Below, piece by piece: positions 27,906 to 36,874 of a stretch of DNA of 64,000 nucleotides; the first letter of the stretch is position 1, and each line of letters starts with the position of its first letter. The position numbers and the translations under genes are program-made. The DNA is from Candidatus Paraluminiphilus aquimaris (GTDB lineage: Bacteria; Pseudomonadota; Gammaproteobacteria; Pseudomonadales; Halieaceae), in NCBI RefSeq assembly GCF_026230195.1, contig NZ_CP036501.1, positions 1,488,001 through 1,552,000 on the forward strand, in the 5' to 3' direction. The notes under the pieces were generated by a model. That model was given only the letters and a program-made list of their open reading frames with translations, was not told where the DNA came from and searched no databases.

Positions 27906-29468
27906 CTACAGCATCACTTCGATAAGGCGAGGACCTCGCTCATTCATCGCGCGCTCAAGGGCACTATCGAGCGCATCCACAGTATCGACACGCTCAGCTG
28001 GCATGCCCATTCCTTTCGCAATATCCGTCCACTCAATAGCGGGGTTGGTAAGGTCCAGTAATGACAGGGCAGTGGGGCCTGGCTGTTCTACGCCCACTCT
28101 TGCGAGTTCGATATTTAGTATGGCGTAAGATCCGTTGTTTAAGATCAATACTGCAATATCCAAATCCTCACGGACCATGGTCCAAAGGGCCTGAACGGTG
28201 TACATGGCTGATCCGTCAGCCTCTAGACCAATGACTTTTCGATCTGGACAGCCAAGGGCGGCCCCAACCGCCATGGGTAAGCCTGCACCAATGGCACCGC
28301 CTGTCAGCGTCAGCCAATCGTGAGGCGCAGCATTTCCCGTCATCAGGAAAGCCCCTAGACCATTTGTCGCACCTTCGTCGACCACAATTGCGTTTTCTGG
28401 AAGCCGATTGGCAAGAACTTTGCCTAATTCCACCGCATTAATTGGACCGGCTTCCAGTACATGTTCCACTCGTTGCGCAACCTTCTCAACGGTCTCTGGC
28501 GCATTCAGTTCATTGGCGATTCGCGTGAGGGTGTCTATTGAGTCAACGGTGTGATCGCCCATTCGAAGCAGGTTTACACCCTCGGGCGATAACCACCCGG
28601 GTTTGCCGGGGTAGGCAAAGAATGAGACCGGCGGTTTACTGCCGATGATGACTAACGTATCTAAATCTTGTAAGTGCTCAGCAGCCATCTCGCCAAAGTA
28701 GGGCAGACGCTCAGTTTCTACTCTCCCTGCACCGCGCTGTTGTCGGGTAAAAAAGGTCTCCGTGATAAGCCTTGCGCCCGTCGCTTCTGCGATGCGCCCC
28801 GCTTGCACAAGACCATTCTCTCGAAGCGCGTGACCACCCATAAACAACGCCGCGGCATCACTGTTACGCAATGCGTTTGCGGCCTCGCGTATCTGTTCAT
28901 CACTCAACGTATTAGGGGCTGGCGCTTCGGGGATCGCTGCATCGGACGTTGCCGGATCCCAAGCGTGGTTCGCCGGAGCAACGAAGGCCGTCACTTGGCC
29001 CGGATAGGCCATACTGGCTTGCCACGCTTTTAATCCCACTTCTGCGAGGTCATCAGAACTGCTTGATACACCTGTCCATGCACAGACGGCAGATGTCAGC
29101 CCGTCAATATCGGAGGTGAGGGGCGCGTCGAGTTCGAGATGGTGAGTTGCGTGGTCACCAATCATATTCAGCACGGGGACGCGCGCGCGTGATGCGTTAT
29201 GGAGATTAGCGATACCGTTCGCATACCCCGGACCCAAGTGAAGCAGTGTGAGCGCGGGTTTGTCAGTCATACGTGCAAAGCCATCCGCGGCACCGGTTAC
29301 GACACCCTCGAAAAGCCCTAGTACTGCCTTGATTCGTGGCTCCTTGTCGAGGGCCGCAACGAGCTGCATCTCAGACGTGCCAGGGTTCGCAAAGCACGCG
29401 GTTACCCCTGCATCCGCTAACTTTTTTATCAGTAGATCTGCACCATTCATTACCGCTTTACTCCCCAT
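27906..29468 (-). CDS. Thiamine diphosphate-dependent enzyme, acetolactate synthase-like
   Basis: ThDP enzyme of 520 residues with the usual three domains: N-terminal Pyr domain (AGVTACFANPGTSEMQLVAAL, with the catalytic Glu probably in LGLFEGVVTGAADGFARM), central domain (about 190-320) and C-terminal PP domain. The ThDP/Mg motif is EADGSAMYT through LILNN (about 420-450), with GDGS changed to ADGS. Although commonly named acetolactate synthase large subunit, no ilvN regulatory subunit is adjacent and the family includes benzoylformate decarboxylase and other lyases, so the real reaction is open. It is upstream of the RND genes, 117 bases away on the same strand, without an obvious functional link. 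Confidence 0.87.
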   Translation of the reverse strand: MGSKAVMNGADLLIKKLADAGVTACFANPGTSEMQLVAALDKEPRIKAVLGLFEGVVTGAADGFARMTDKPALTLLHLGPGYANGIANLHNASRARVPVLNMIGDHATHHLELDAPLTSDIDGLTSAVCAWTGVSSSSDDLAEVGLKAWQASMAYPGQVTAFVAPANHAWDPATSDAAIPEAPAPNTLSDEQIREAANALRNSDAAALFMGGHALRENGLVQAGRIAEATGARLITETFFTRQQRGAGRVETERLPYFGEMAAEHLQDLDTLVIIGSKPPVSFFAYPGKPGWLSPEGVNLLRMGDHTVDSIDTLTRIANELNAPETVEKVAQRVEHVLEAGPINAVELGKVLANRLPENAIVVDEGATNGLGAFLMTGNAAPHDWLTLTGGAIGAGLPMAVGAALGCPDRKVIGLEADGSAMYTVQALWTMVREDLDIAVLILNNGSYAILNIELARVGVEQPGPTALSLLDLTNPAIEWTDIAKGMGMPAERVDTVDALDSALERAMNERGPRLIEVML

Positions 29469-29576
29469 CGCTATTATCTTTATCTAGGTCTGTCGCCGCT
29501 TTTTACCCGTCAGCTGGGCCGCGAAAGACTATACAGTAGGCCAGCTACTTCCCCTGGGTCTACTTAGGTGGAGGCT

Positions 29577-30497
29577 TTATCGTTGTAACGAGAGTGCGGG
29601 CTTTGCTGAGCGGTCCGCGCGATAAATGCCCCAATGCTTTTCTGGTTCCAATGGGTGGTCGGACCCTTTCCAGTTCTCATCGAACGCCTCGAAAATATAG
29701 ACCAAAATACGCTCTCGCTCAGCCCACTCAAGCAATTCCCGAAGATAGGCTTCCTGATAAAGCTCACCGACGTTTTCGGGCGGAATTCCCCGCCCATTGG
29801 ACGCCGTTGCCCATCCTGCTTCGGTGATGATGATTTGCTTTCCCGGGTGCGCCGCTTGCACGACCTCGTAGTTTTTTCGGGTGTAATCCATCGCTTCTGC
29901 GACGGTCTTATATTCCCAGACGGGATAGGTATGAATCGCAATCAAGTCAAGCTCTTGTGCTAGCGATTTGAGCTTGTCGAGCCAGGGGACATAGTTCTCG
30001 CAAAACGTGACAGGCTGAGGAATGCGAGAGCGCAAATACGCGGCATATGCCTTGACAGTCTCTGGATCAATAAGGTGATCGGTCCAGTCTACGGTTGCTT
30101 CATTGCCGACTGAAACGACATCGACGATGGATTCGTAACGATTAGCCCAAAGAACAGCTCTATCGAGTTCCTCTTTGTTCTGCTGACGATTTTTCTCGAG
30201 GGTCTCTTCGCTGTAGACGCCTCCCCATGGGCAACCCTGATTGTTCACCTCGGCGCCAATGTAAGCCCCTAGCATGACAGTAAAAGGCAGTCGTTCTCGC
30301 TCAATTACCTTCAATACTCGCTCAGTATGGAGATCGCAGGCGTAGACACGAAGTGCATCCCAATGCCCCTCGAGTAACTGCAAATCCTCGAGTATTTCAG
30401 CTTCCGAGGGGAACACGCCGTCGTCTGGGCTCTGCCCGTCACGAAAGCCTGAGTAGCAGATGGCACGTTTATAGGGGAGGGGCATACGTTGCATCAT
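29577..30497 (-). CDS. Glycoside hydrolase family 17-like protein (beta-1,3-glucan active)
   Basis: Protein of 306 residues forming one TIM-barrel. It has the GH17 pattern: acid/base Glu in SVGNEAT and nucleophile Glu in IITEAGWATASNG, with Tyr/Trp-rich ends of strands (HTYPVWEY, FEAFDENWKG). The family acts on beta-1,3-glucans such as laminarin, by hydrolysis or transglycosylation. There is no signal peptide, so it should be cytoplasmic. It starts 8 bases after the second GH17 gene, forming an operon with it. A second GH17 with a different specificity suggests stepwise processing of short oligosaccharides. Confidence 0.85.
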   Translation of the reverse strand: MMQRMPLPYKRAICYSGFRDGQSPDDGVFPSEAEILEDLQLLEGHWDALRVYACDLHTERVLKVIERERLPFTVMLGAYIGAEVNNQGCPWGGVYSEETLEKNRQQNKEELDRAVLWANRYESIVDVVSVGNEATVDWTDHLIDPETVKAYAAYLRSRIPQPVTFCENYVPWLDKLKSLAQELDLIAIHTYPVWEYKTVAEAMDYTRKNYEVVQAAHPGKQIIITEAGWATASNGRGIPPENVGELYQEAYLRELLEWAERERILVYIFEAFDENWKGSDHPLEPEKHWGIYRADRSAKPALSLQR

Positions 30498-30505
30498 TGG
30501 CTCAC

Positions 30506-31414
30506 TTATAAAAGATTCGAGTACTTAAATTGCTCATTTTGATTCCAAAGACCCCAGTGCGCTCCGACATCACCTTCACCAGCATCACCCGCGATCTTCC
30601 ACTCTTCGTCAAACGAGGCGAAGTAGAACATCTCGATGTTATCGTCTTCTGCCCATTCCATTGCTCTTAGAAAGTATAGATAGGCTCCTTGTAAGGATGA
30701 CTCAGCGCCGTAGAACTTTCCACCCGCGCTTGGCCAGCCCGTCTCGGACACGATGACCCGCTTGCCGTTGGCTACCTTCTGTACCCGCCGATACATGTCC
30801 TGCATGTAAAGCGTCGCATAGGGAAGGGCGCACCCTTCCCAAAAAGGATAGCAATTGGTCAGCAGTAGGTCACAGGCCGCTGTGATCTGAGGACGATCCT
30901 CGAATTCATAGTACGCATCGACGTAGCCCATGGGTACATTGGCAGGCAGCCGCTCTTTGACCTCCGCCATGAGAGCCAAAAGTTCTGCTTCTTCCAGATC
31001 TCCTCGATACAGGACTTCGTTGCCGACAGCCGCCACATCAACTGCTCCCTCGTGGGCAAGTTCGATCAGATTTTCAATCTCATTCCGATTCTTCTTTGCA
31101 TCTTTGCCGAGCCAAGCACCGACAAGCGTGCTCAGTCCCATTGCTTTGGCAACTTGCGGGATATACTCATTACCCTGGGTAGTCGAGAAGGAGCGAATCC
31201 AATTGAAGCGGGGGGCAAGGAGCGCCATTCGATGTTCGATTTGGCCACGCGACAGTTCGTCCCCAGGTTTTTGGCCGCTTGTGTAGGCACTAAAGGAAAT
31301 ACCGTGCATTTTTTTCGTGAGCAACTGCTGCAACCGCGAATCCAAATCCAGTTCCTTCGCGCCACGCGCATCTTGCCCAATCAAATAATGGTGTTTTCCT
31401 GCTCGCTTACCCAT
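30506..31414 (-). CDS. Glycoside hydrolase family 17 protein (beta-1,3-glucan active)
   Basis: GH17 enzyme of 302 residues. The acid/base Glu is in VAAVGNEVLYRG and the nucleophile Glu in VSETGWPSAGG, close to the classical GH17 signature. An ATG at 31414 with AGGGAG 4 bases upstream is preferred to the TTG eight codons earlier. No signal peptide is visible, so it acts in the cytoplasm. The C-terminal part (YFASFDEEWKI...AHWGLWN) matches the end of the neighbouring GH17 copy, pointing to an old duplication. It is divergent from the large phosphorylase-like gene at 31740. Confidence 0.88.
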   Translation of the reverse strand: MGKRAGKHHYLIGQDARGAKELDLDSRLQQLLTKKMHGISFSAYTSGQKPGDELSRGQIEHRMALLAPRFNWIRSFSTTQGNEYIPQVAKAMGLSTLVGAWLGKDAKKNRNEIENLIELAHEGAVDVAAVGNEVLYRGDLEEAELLALMAEVKERLPANVPMGYVDAYYEFEDRPQITAACDLLLTNCYPFWEGCALPYATLYMQDMYRRVQKVANGKRVIVSETGWPSAGGKFYGAESSLQGAYLYFLRAMEWAEDDNIEMFYFASFDEEWKIAGDAGEGDVGAHWGLWNQNEQFKYSNLL

Positions 31415-31739
31415 GTTACTCCCTGCGTGTTTTGACAAAGTGTTCGTTAAAGTTGAGACGCGATGCTATGCGCGGATGCTGTTTTAGACATCTTCAATAC
31501 GACGAGACGAACCTTTCACTGGTTAAGTCGGAAAAATTCGGTATCGCCACGCTAGGCCCGTGATTTAGCATATCGTCCCAAGTAAAGCGGGCGCCTAGAC
31601 CGAGTCACCGGTCTGTACCTGTCAAGCGGACTGATGCGTGATCCGATGAGATAACCAGCCATCCCGGGGTGTGAGGGTGAATCCAACCGCTCCCGATCCA
31701 TGCACAGCTCGAACATCATAAAATTAACGAATTAGAGAT
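31415..31739. other. Divergent regulatory region between GH17 operon and phosphorylase-like gene
   Basis: A 325-base stretch with no open frame worth calling. It must carry the promoters for both directions. The only symmetry I noticed is GACCG-N6-CGGTC near 31596-31611, a possible but weak operator. No LacI or other regulator gene is present in this locus. Confidence 0.5.
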
Positions 31740-34700
31740 ATGACCAATAAAATGCTGTACTTGGGTAACCATCCGCTTAATTCATCTTCCTCATCCGTAA
31801 CGGGCGACTATGTGGTCCGTAATGGTGAATCTTTTTATCGTATTGCTAACGTCGACGGCATGGATGATTTTTTCATTAGTGTCGTTAGTGATTCGAATCA
31901 CTGGATGTTCATCTCGACACGGGGCGGCCTGTCTGCGGGTCGAACAGACTGCGACAGCGCACTGTTCCCGTACTACACCGAGGACAAGATTCAGGATAAT
32001 TCGGGTAATACCGGGAGCCGCACGATTGTCATTGCAGAGCAGGACGGCAAAAGGAAACTTTGGGAGCCTTTCTCGCGATCACACGCCGGGATCTACAACA
32101 TCACGCGAAACCTGTACAAAAATGTCCTCGGCGACAAGCTTGTTTTTGAAGAGCTCAATCACGATTTGGGTCTACAGTTCACTTATTCTTGGTCGACATC
32201 CGATCGCTTCGGGTTTGTGAAGCAAGCAAGTATCGCCGCCTTGGGAGAGGTAACGAGTCGTGTGGAAATGCTCGATGGTATTGAGAACCTACTCCCTTAT
32301 GGCGTGTTAGCGGGGACTCAAAACGAGCTGAGCTGTTTGGTGGATGCCTACAAGAAAAATGAGCTTGTACCCAACACGGGCCTCGCCATTTTTGCCATGA
32401 GCTCGATTCTCTCGGACAAGGCCGAGCCAAGTGAAGCACTGTCAGCGACCACCGTTTGGTCCTATGGTACCGAGGGTGCAACGTACTTAATCAGCTCTAA
32501 CCAGCTGAGCCAATTCCGCTCGGGGCAAACAATTAGCGAAGAGCAGGAAGTGCTGGGCCGCCGAGGCGCCTACTTCATCCATCAGTCATTCGAGCTAGCC
32601 GAGGGTGATGAGCGGAGCTGGGGTATTGTGGCTGACGTGAATCAGGGCCCCGCTGCTATTCGAGACACGGCCGCTTTGATTGAGGCTGACGCCGACATTG
32701 CGGCGCTCATTGCCAAAGACATCAAGGTCGGTTCTCAGAATCTTGAGCGTTTGGTGAGTACGGCAGATGGTATACAGATGACGGGGGATACCCTGAGTGC
32801 TAACCACCACGCATCGAACGTGCTGTTTAATGTTATGCGGGGTGGTTTGTTTATCGATAACTACGCCATCGACAAATCTGATTTGACATCGTTTTGTGCA
32901 CAGTGGAACCAGCGCGTCTTTGAGGCCAATACGGCGTTTTTTGAAGCCTTGCCAGAAACCCTCAGTTATCACGACCTCGATGCCGCTCTGCTGGCTAATA
33001 CCGATCTGCAACTCGAGCGTTTGTGCAGAGAGTACTTGCCACTGAGTTTTAGTCGTCGCCACGGTGATCCATCGCGTCCCTGGAACCGATTTGCGATTAA
33101 AGTGAAAGATGAAAAGGGTAAAAAGCTTCTAAATTACGAGGGGAATTGGCGCGATATTTTCCAGAACTGGGAAGCGCTGAGTTCCTCTATTCCCTGCTTT
33201 GGCGCGAATATGATCTCGAAGTTCGTCAATGCAACTACAGCGGACGGTTACAACCCGTATCGCATTACTCGGCAGGGAATCGATTGGGAACGTCCTGAAC
33301 CTGAGAACCCCTGGGCTAATATAGGCTACTGGGGTGATCATCAGCTGATTTACCTTCTCAAGCTGATAGAGCAATCGGTTGCTCACAACCCAGCTGCATT
33401 AGAGTCGATGATGTTCAGAGACGCATACGCTTACGCCAATGTGCCCTACCGAATTAAGTCTTACGCCAGCATTCTGAGTGACCCCTATGACACCATCGAG
33501 TTCGATGAATCACTTGATCGTGTCATCGATAAGCGGGTGGAAGAGATGGGTGCCGATGGTCGGTTGATGCCGGATCCAAACGGCGGGGTCTACCAAGTAA
33601 ACCTTGCTGAGAAAATTCTGGTCACTCTGCTATCTAAAATTGCCAACTTCATCCCCGACACGGGTATTTGGATGAATACCCAGAGACCTGAGTGGAACGA
33701 CGCAAACAACGCGCTGGTTGGGACCGGCGTTTCCGTTGTGACTCTCTGTTATCTGCATCGATTCCTCAACAAGGTTGTGCCACTCTTTTCGGCGCTTAGC
33801 CAGGAGACCGTGCAACTATCAGAGGAGGTGGCTGAGTTTTTAGGTGAGGTGAGATCCGTTTTAGCGAGTCATCAGAGCTCAATCGGCGCAGGTCCGGTGT
33901 CAGATGCGATTAGAAAGGACGTGATGGAAGCGCTGGGTACTGCCGCTGAGCGATACCGAAACCGTATCTACGAGCAGGGCTTTTCCTCCGTAAAACAGAC
34001 GGTTAGCTTAGCGAACGTTATTGACTGTTTGGTGCGAGCACGTGACGTCAGCGCGGTCAGTATTCGCTCAAACCGCCGTTCTGACGGGCTGTATCATGCA
34101 TACAACCGCATCGCGGTGAATACCGATGGTGTTCAAATTAAGTATCTTTACGAGATGTTAGAGGGGCAGGTCGCGGTTTTGAGCTCTGAGCTATTAGAAG
34201 CGGACGAGTCTCTTTCGCTACTAAAGACACTGAGAAACTCACCTTTGTACACAGCGCGTCAACACTCGTATTTGCTGTACCCCAACCGGCAACTCCCCTC
34301 GTTCATGGCGCGTAACCTCGTTCCCCGAACCTTTGTGGAGTCCTCAAGGTTGATGACCACCCTGCTTTCAAGCGGAAACACTGACCTGGTAGAGCAAGAT
34401 CAGTCAGGGCAGGTTTATTTTGCCGGAAAGTTTAACAACACGGCATCGGTCGCAGCAGCCTTAACGAGGCTGGCAAGTGAGGGATATGCTGAGGATGTTG
34501 CGGCCGAGAGAGTCGCTATTGAAAACTTGTTCTCGGATTTGTTCGACTGCGCCAACTTCACCGGTCGCTCAGGCGCGATGTATGCCTACGAGGGCTTAGG
34601 CTCCATTTATTGGCACATGGTTTCCAAGTTGCTTCTTTCGGTTATGGAGACCGTTAGGAGTGCTGAGGCGGCGGGCGCTCAATCCGATGTACTGGCAGAG

Positions 34701-35207
34701 CTTCAGCGCGCTTATTACGACGTTCGCGAGGGAATTGGTTTCAACAAGGCGCCCGATGTTTATGGCGCATTCCCAACGGACCCGTACTCGCACACGCCGG
34801 GGTTCGCGGGCGCTAGACAGCCGGGTATGACAGGACAGGTGAAAGAAGAAGTACTGACTCGCTTGCTTGAATTGGGTGTTCAGGTCGCGGGGGCACGTGT
34901 TGCGTTCAAACCCTCTGTGCTTCGACGGTCAGAGTTTTTGGATGCGCCTGCCACACTTCACTATTTTGATACCGCAGGGATAGGGCAAGAGCAGTCGCTT
35001 CAAGCGGGGGAGCTTGGGTTCACCTACTGTCAGGTACCTGTTGTCATGGTTATGGCAGACAAAGCCTCGATCACGTTACATCGAAACGATGGTACGACCG
35101 AGTCGGTGGCTGGAAATGAACTTTCTGCAGCGCAATCGGAGGCGCTGTTTAAGAAAAACGGACATTACGTGCGAATTGATGTGCGAACTGATCGAGTCAT
35201 GGATTAG
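31740..35207 (+). CDS. Large putative disaccharide/beta-1,3-glucan phosphorylase (GH94/GH149-like)
   Basis: Protein of 1155 residues with no signal peptide or membrane segment. I see an N-terminal beta-rich region (about 1-300; RGGLSAGRTDCDSALFPYYT) and a long alpha-helical region like an (alpha/alpha)6 barrel. RPEWNDANNALVG around 649-661 resembles the WND general-acid motif of GH94 phosphorylases, making D654 the likely catalytic Asp. QPGMTGQVKEE near 1040 could help bind phosphate. The length fits GH149 beta-1,3-glucan phosphorylases better than GH94 (about 800). The two GH17 genes next door support beta-1,3-glucan as substrate. Family placement is from memory and not proven; a lyase or other (alpha/alpha)6 enzyme is the alternative. 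A terminator follows. Confidence 0.65.
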   Translation: MTNKMLYLGNHPLNSSSSSVTGDYVVRNGESFYRIANVDGMDDFFISVVSDSNHWMFISTRGGLSAGRTDCDSALFPYYTEDKIQDNSGNTGSRTIVIAEQDGKRKLWEPFSRSHAGIYNITRNLYKNVLGDKLVFEELNHDLGLQFTYSWSTSDRFGFVKQASIAALGEVTSRVEMLDGIENLLPYGVLAGTQNELSCLVDAYKKNELVPNTGLAIFAMSSILSDKAEPSEALSATTVWSYGTEGATYLISSNQLSQFRSGQTISEEQEVLGRRGAYFIHQSFELAEGDERSWGIVADVNQGPAAIRDTAALIEADADIAALIAKDIKVGSQNLERLVSTADGIQMTGDTLSANHHASNVLFNVMRGGLFIDNYAIDKSDLTSFCAQWNQRVFEANTAFFEALPETLSYHDLDAALLANTDLQLERLCREYLPLSFSRRHGDPSRPWNRFAIKVKDEKGKKLLNYEGNWRDIFQNWEALSSSIPCFGANMISKFVNATTADGYNPYRITRQGIDWERPEPENPWANIGYWGDHQLIYLLKLIEQSVAHNPAALESMMFRDAYAYANVPYRIKSYASILSDPYDTIEFDESLDRVIDKRVEEMGADGRLMPDPNGGVYQVNLAEKILVTLLSKIANFIPDTGIWMNTQRPEWNDANNALVGTGVSVVTLCYLHRFLNKVVPLFSALSQETVQLSEEVAEFLGEVRSVLASHQSSIGAGPVSDAIRKDVMEALGTAAERYRNRIYEQGFSSVKQTVSLANVIDCLVRARDVSAVSIRSNRRSDGLYHAYNRIAVNTDGVQIKYLYEMLEGQVAVLSSELLEADESLSLLKTLRNSPLYTARQHSYLLYPNRQLPSFMARNLVPRTFVESSRLMTTLLSSGNTDLVEQDQSGQVYFAGKFNNTASVAAALTRLASEGYAEDVAAERVAIENLFSDLFDCANFTGRSGAMYAYEGLGSIYWHMVSKLLLSVMETVRSAEAAGAQSDVLAELQRAYYDVREGIGFNKAPDVYGAFPTDPYSHTPGFAGARQPGMTGQVKEEVLTRLLELGVQVAGARVAFKPSVLRRSEFLDAPATLHYFDTAGIGQEQSLQAGELGFTYCQVPVVMVMADKASITLHRNDGTTESVAGNELSAAQSEALFKKNGHYVRIDVRTDRVMD

Positions 35208-35220
35208 CAACGCGTCACGA

Positions 35221-35252
35221 AAAAAGCCCGCTGTTGCGGGCTTTTTTTTTTG
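35221..35252 (+). terminator. Rho-independent terminator
   Basis: The stem GCCCGC/GCGGGC with loop TGTT is preceded by A6 and followed by T10, 14 bases after the stop of the phosphorylase-like gene. The A-run allows weaker function on the opposite strand, for the convergent transporter gene. Confidence 0.93.
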
Positions 35253-35302
35253 ACCTGTGATCACTGAAACCGTTAGCCGCGCAGGGTTTCTTTTGTTTGC
35301 AA

Positions 35303-35342
35303 TGGCTACTTGGCTACTTGGCTACTTGGCTACTTGGCTACT
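35303..35342. repeat. Tandem 8-bp repeat, five perfect copies
   Basis: The unit TGGCTACT is repeated five times without error, between the terminator at 35221 and the 3' end of the transporter gene. It is non-coding. The array is a candidate slipped-strand (variable number) repeat. Confidence 0.97.
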
Positions 35343-35419
35343 TGCTTAGGGATAGGCATTAGGGGCCTACGACGGCGTCGAGACCGCAAAATTCTGGCCT
35401 TCCTCGATTGAGCGCAGCT

Positions 35420-36874
35420 TTATGTGTTCTGCCTCGCGTCCAACTCTGAACGTATAGACCTTACTTGTTCTTCGTTGAGGTCATAATTCCACATGGCCCA
35501 TATGCCCAACAGAGTGCCCGTAGCTGGGACGATAATGAAGGCAGCTCTCAACCCCGCAAGCGCTTCATCACTCTGTACGTCCAGTGTTTGGTCGAAGCCA
35601 ACAAACGCCAGAATGAGACCACTCAAAAGGCCCGCAAAGGCTGCTCCAAACTTCACCATCCACCAATAAATAGCGCCAAATAGCCCCTCTCGCCGCTCAA
35701 ATGTCTCGAGCTCGTCGAGGTCGCAAATATCGGCCGTCATTGACATCATGATGGTGAAAAGACCACCAATGCCAAATACAAAGAGTGGGATGGGGACGAA
35801 CATTAGGTATGGGTTTTCCGGTGTAAAGCTCCACCAAAACATCGCGTAGCCTAAAAGTGACATTCCCTGGGTGATGAGGAATGTTTTGTGCTTCCCATGG
35901 ACTTGACACATATAGTTAACGATGGGAATCACGAGGAAGCAGGTAAATAACGCAGAGACACTGCCAAACAGTGCAGGCCAATTCCCTGCGGCAACCGGAT
36001 CGCCTCCGTTCATGTAATAAACAATGATGAAAAAGGTGAACCCCGCGACACAGTTATAGGCATTAAAGATAAAAAATGTAGCCATACAAATACGTTGGAA
36101 AGGTTTATTTTTTAACGTAATGGCAATGCCATGAAACAACTCTCGAAAGGTCTCAGCCAGAGTTAACCCGGACGACTCTTCACTGTCGTTGGTTGTATCG
36201 ACAGAGTTGCAGAAAATGGCGGGCACCATAGCCATCGCCATACAGCCCAACCCCACGTAAATTGAGAGTGTTCGTGCCCCCTCGGTTGCGGATTCAAACC
36301 AATTTGGATCGTAGAGAACGATCCAAAACCACGGGGCGATTACCCAAGCCCACTGGCCAATCCATTGCGCAATAGCCATCAACCGCGTGCGCTCGTGGTA
36401 GTCGTCACTCATTTCATACCCCATGGCGACATAGGGAACGCTGAAAATCGTCATGCCAATGAAAAAGACAATAGACCAGCCCAAGAAATACCAGAAATTG
36501 TACAGTTGGCTGTTTTCCGCTGAGAGTTGCCACATCGCAATGTAGGAGAGCCCAGCGACGAAAGCGCCGATGAATATGAAAGGACGCCGCTTACCCCATC
36601 TGGATTCTGTTCGATCGGAGATGTAACCCATCAGTGGGTCTGTTAACGCATCCACGAGTTTAGGGAGAAAGAAAATGAGCCCCCACAAAATGGGACTCAT
36701 ACCCAGGCTCTGAACTAGGATGACCATAAAGATGCCCAGCGCTGCTGGGAACATCTGATTGGCCAGCATGCCAATGCCAAAAGCAATCTTTTGCGGCATT
36801 GGGATGTGGCTGCTACGAGTCAGCTTTGTGCCGGCGTTTGGTGCGGCAGTGGTCGATAATGTGTCGGTGTTCAT
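35420..36874 (-). CDS. MFS transporter, GPH (glycoside-pentoside-hexuronide:cation symporter)-like
   Basis: Membrane protein of 484 residues with about twelve hydrophobic helices. The loop motif DALTDPLMGYISDRTESRWGKRRPFI (about 63-88) is the hallmark of GPH/MelB-type sugar symporters. It is translationally coupled to the TIM-barrel hydrolase by a 4-bp overlap, and it sits beside GH17 and phosphorylase-like genes, so it most likely imports beta-gluco-oligosaccharides with H+ or Na+. No TonB-dependent receptor is present in the locus. Confidence 0.9.
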   Translation of the reverse strand: MNTDTLSTTAAPNAGTKLTRSSHIPMPQKIAFGIGMLANQMFPAALGIFMVILVQSLGMSPILWGLIFFLPKLVDALTDPLMGYISDRTESRWGKRRPFIFIGAFVAGLSYIAMWQLSAENSQLYNFWYFLGWSIVFFIGMTIFSVPYVAMGYEMSDDYHERTRLMAIAQWIGQWAWVIAPWFWIVLYDPNWFESATEGARTLSIYVGLGCMAMAMVPAIFCNSVDTTNDSEESSGLTLAETFRELFHGIAITLKNKPFQRICMATFFIFNAYNCVAGFTFFIIVYYMNGGDPVAAGNWPALFGSVSALFTCFLVIPIVNYMCQVHGKHKTFLITQGMSLLGYAMFWWSFTPENPYLMFVPIPLFVFGIGGLFTIMMSMTADICDLDELETFERREGLFGAIYWWMVKFGAAFAGLLSGLILAFVGFDQTLDVQSDEALAGLRAAFIIVPATGTLLGIWAMWNYDLNEEQVRSIRSELDARQNT

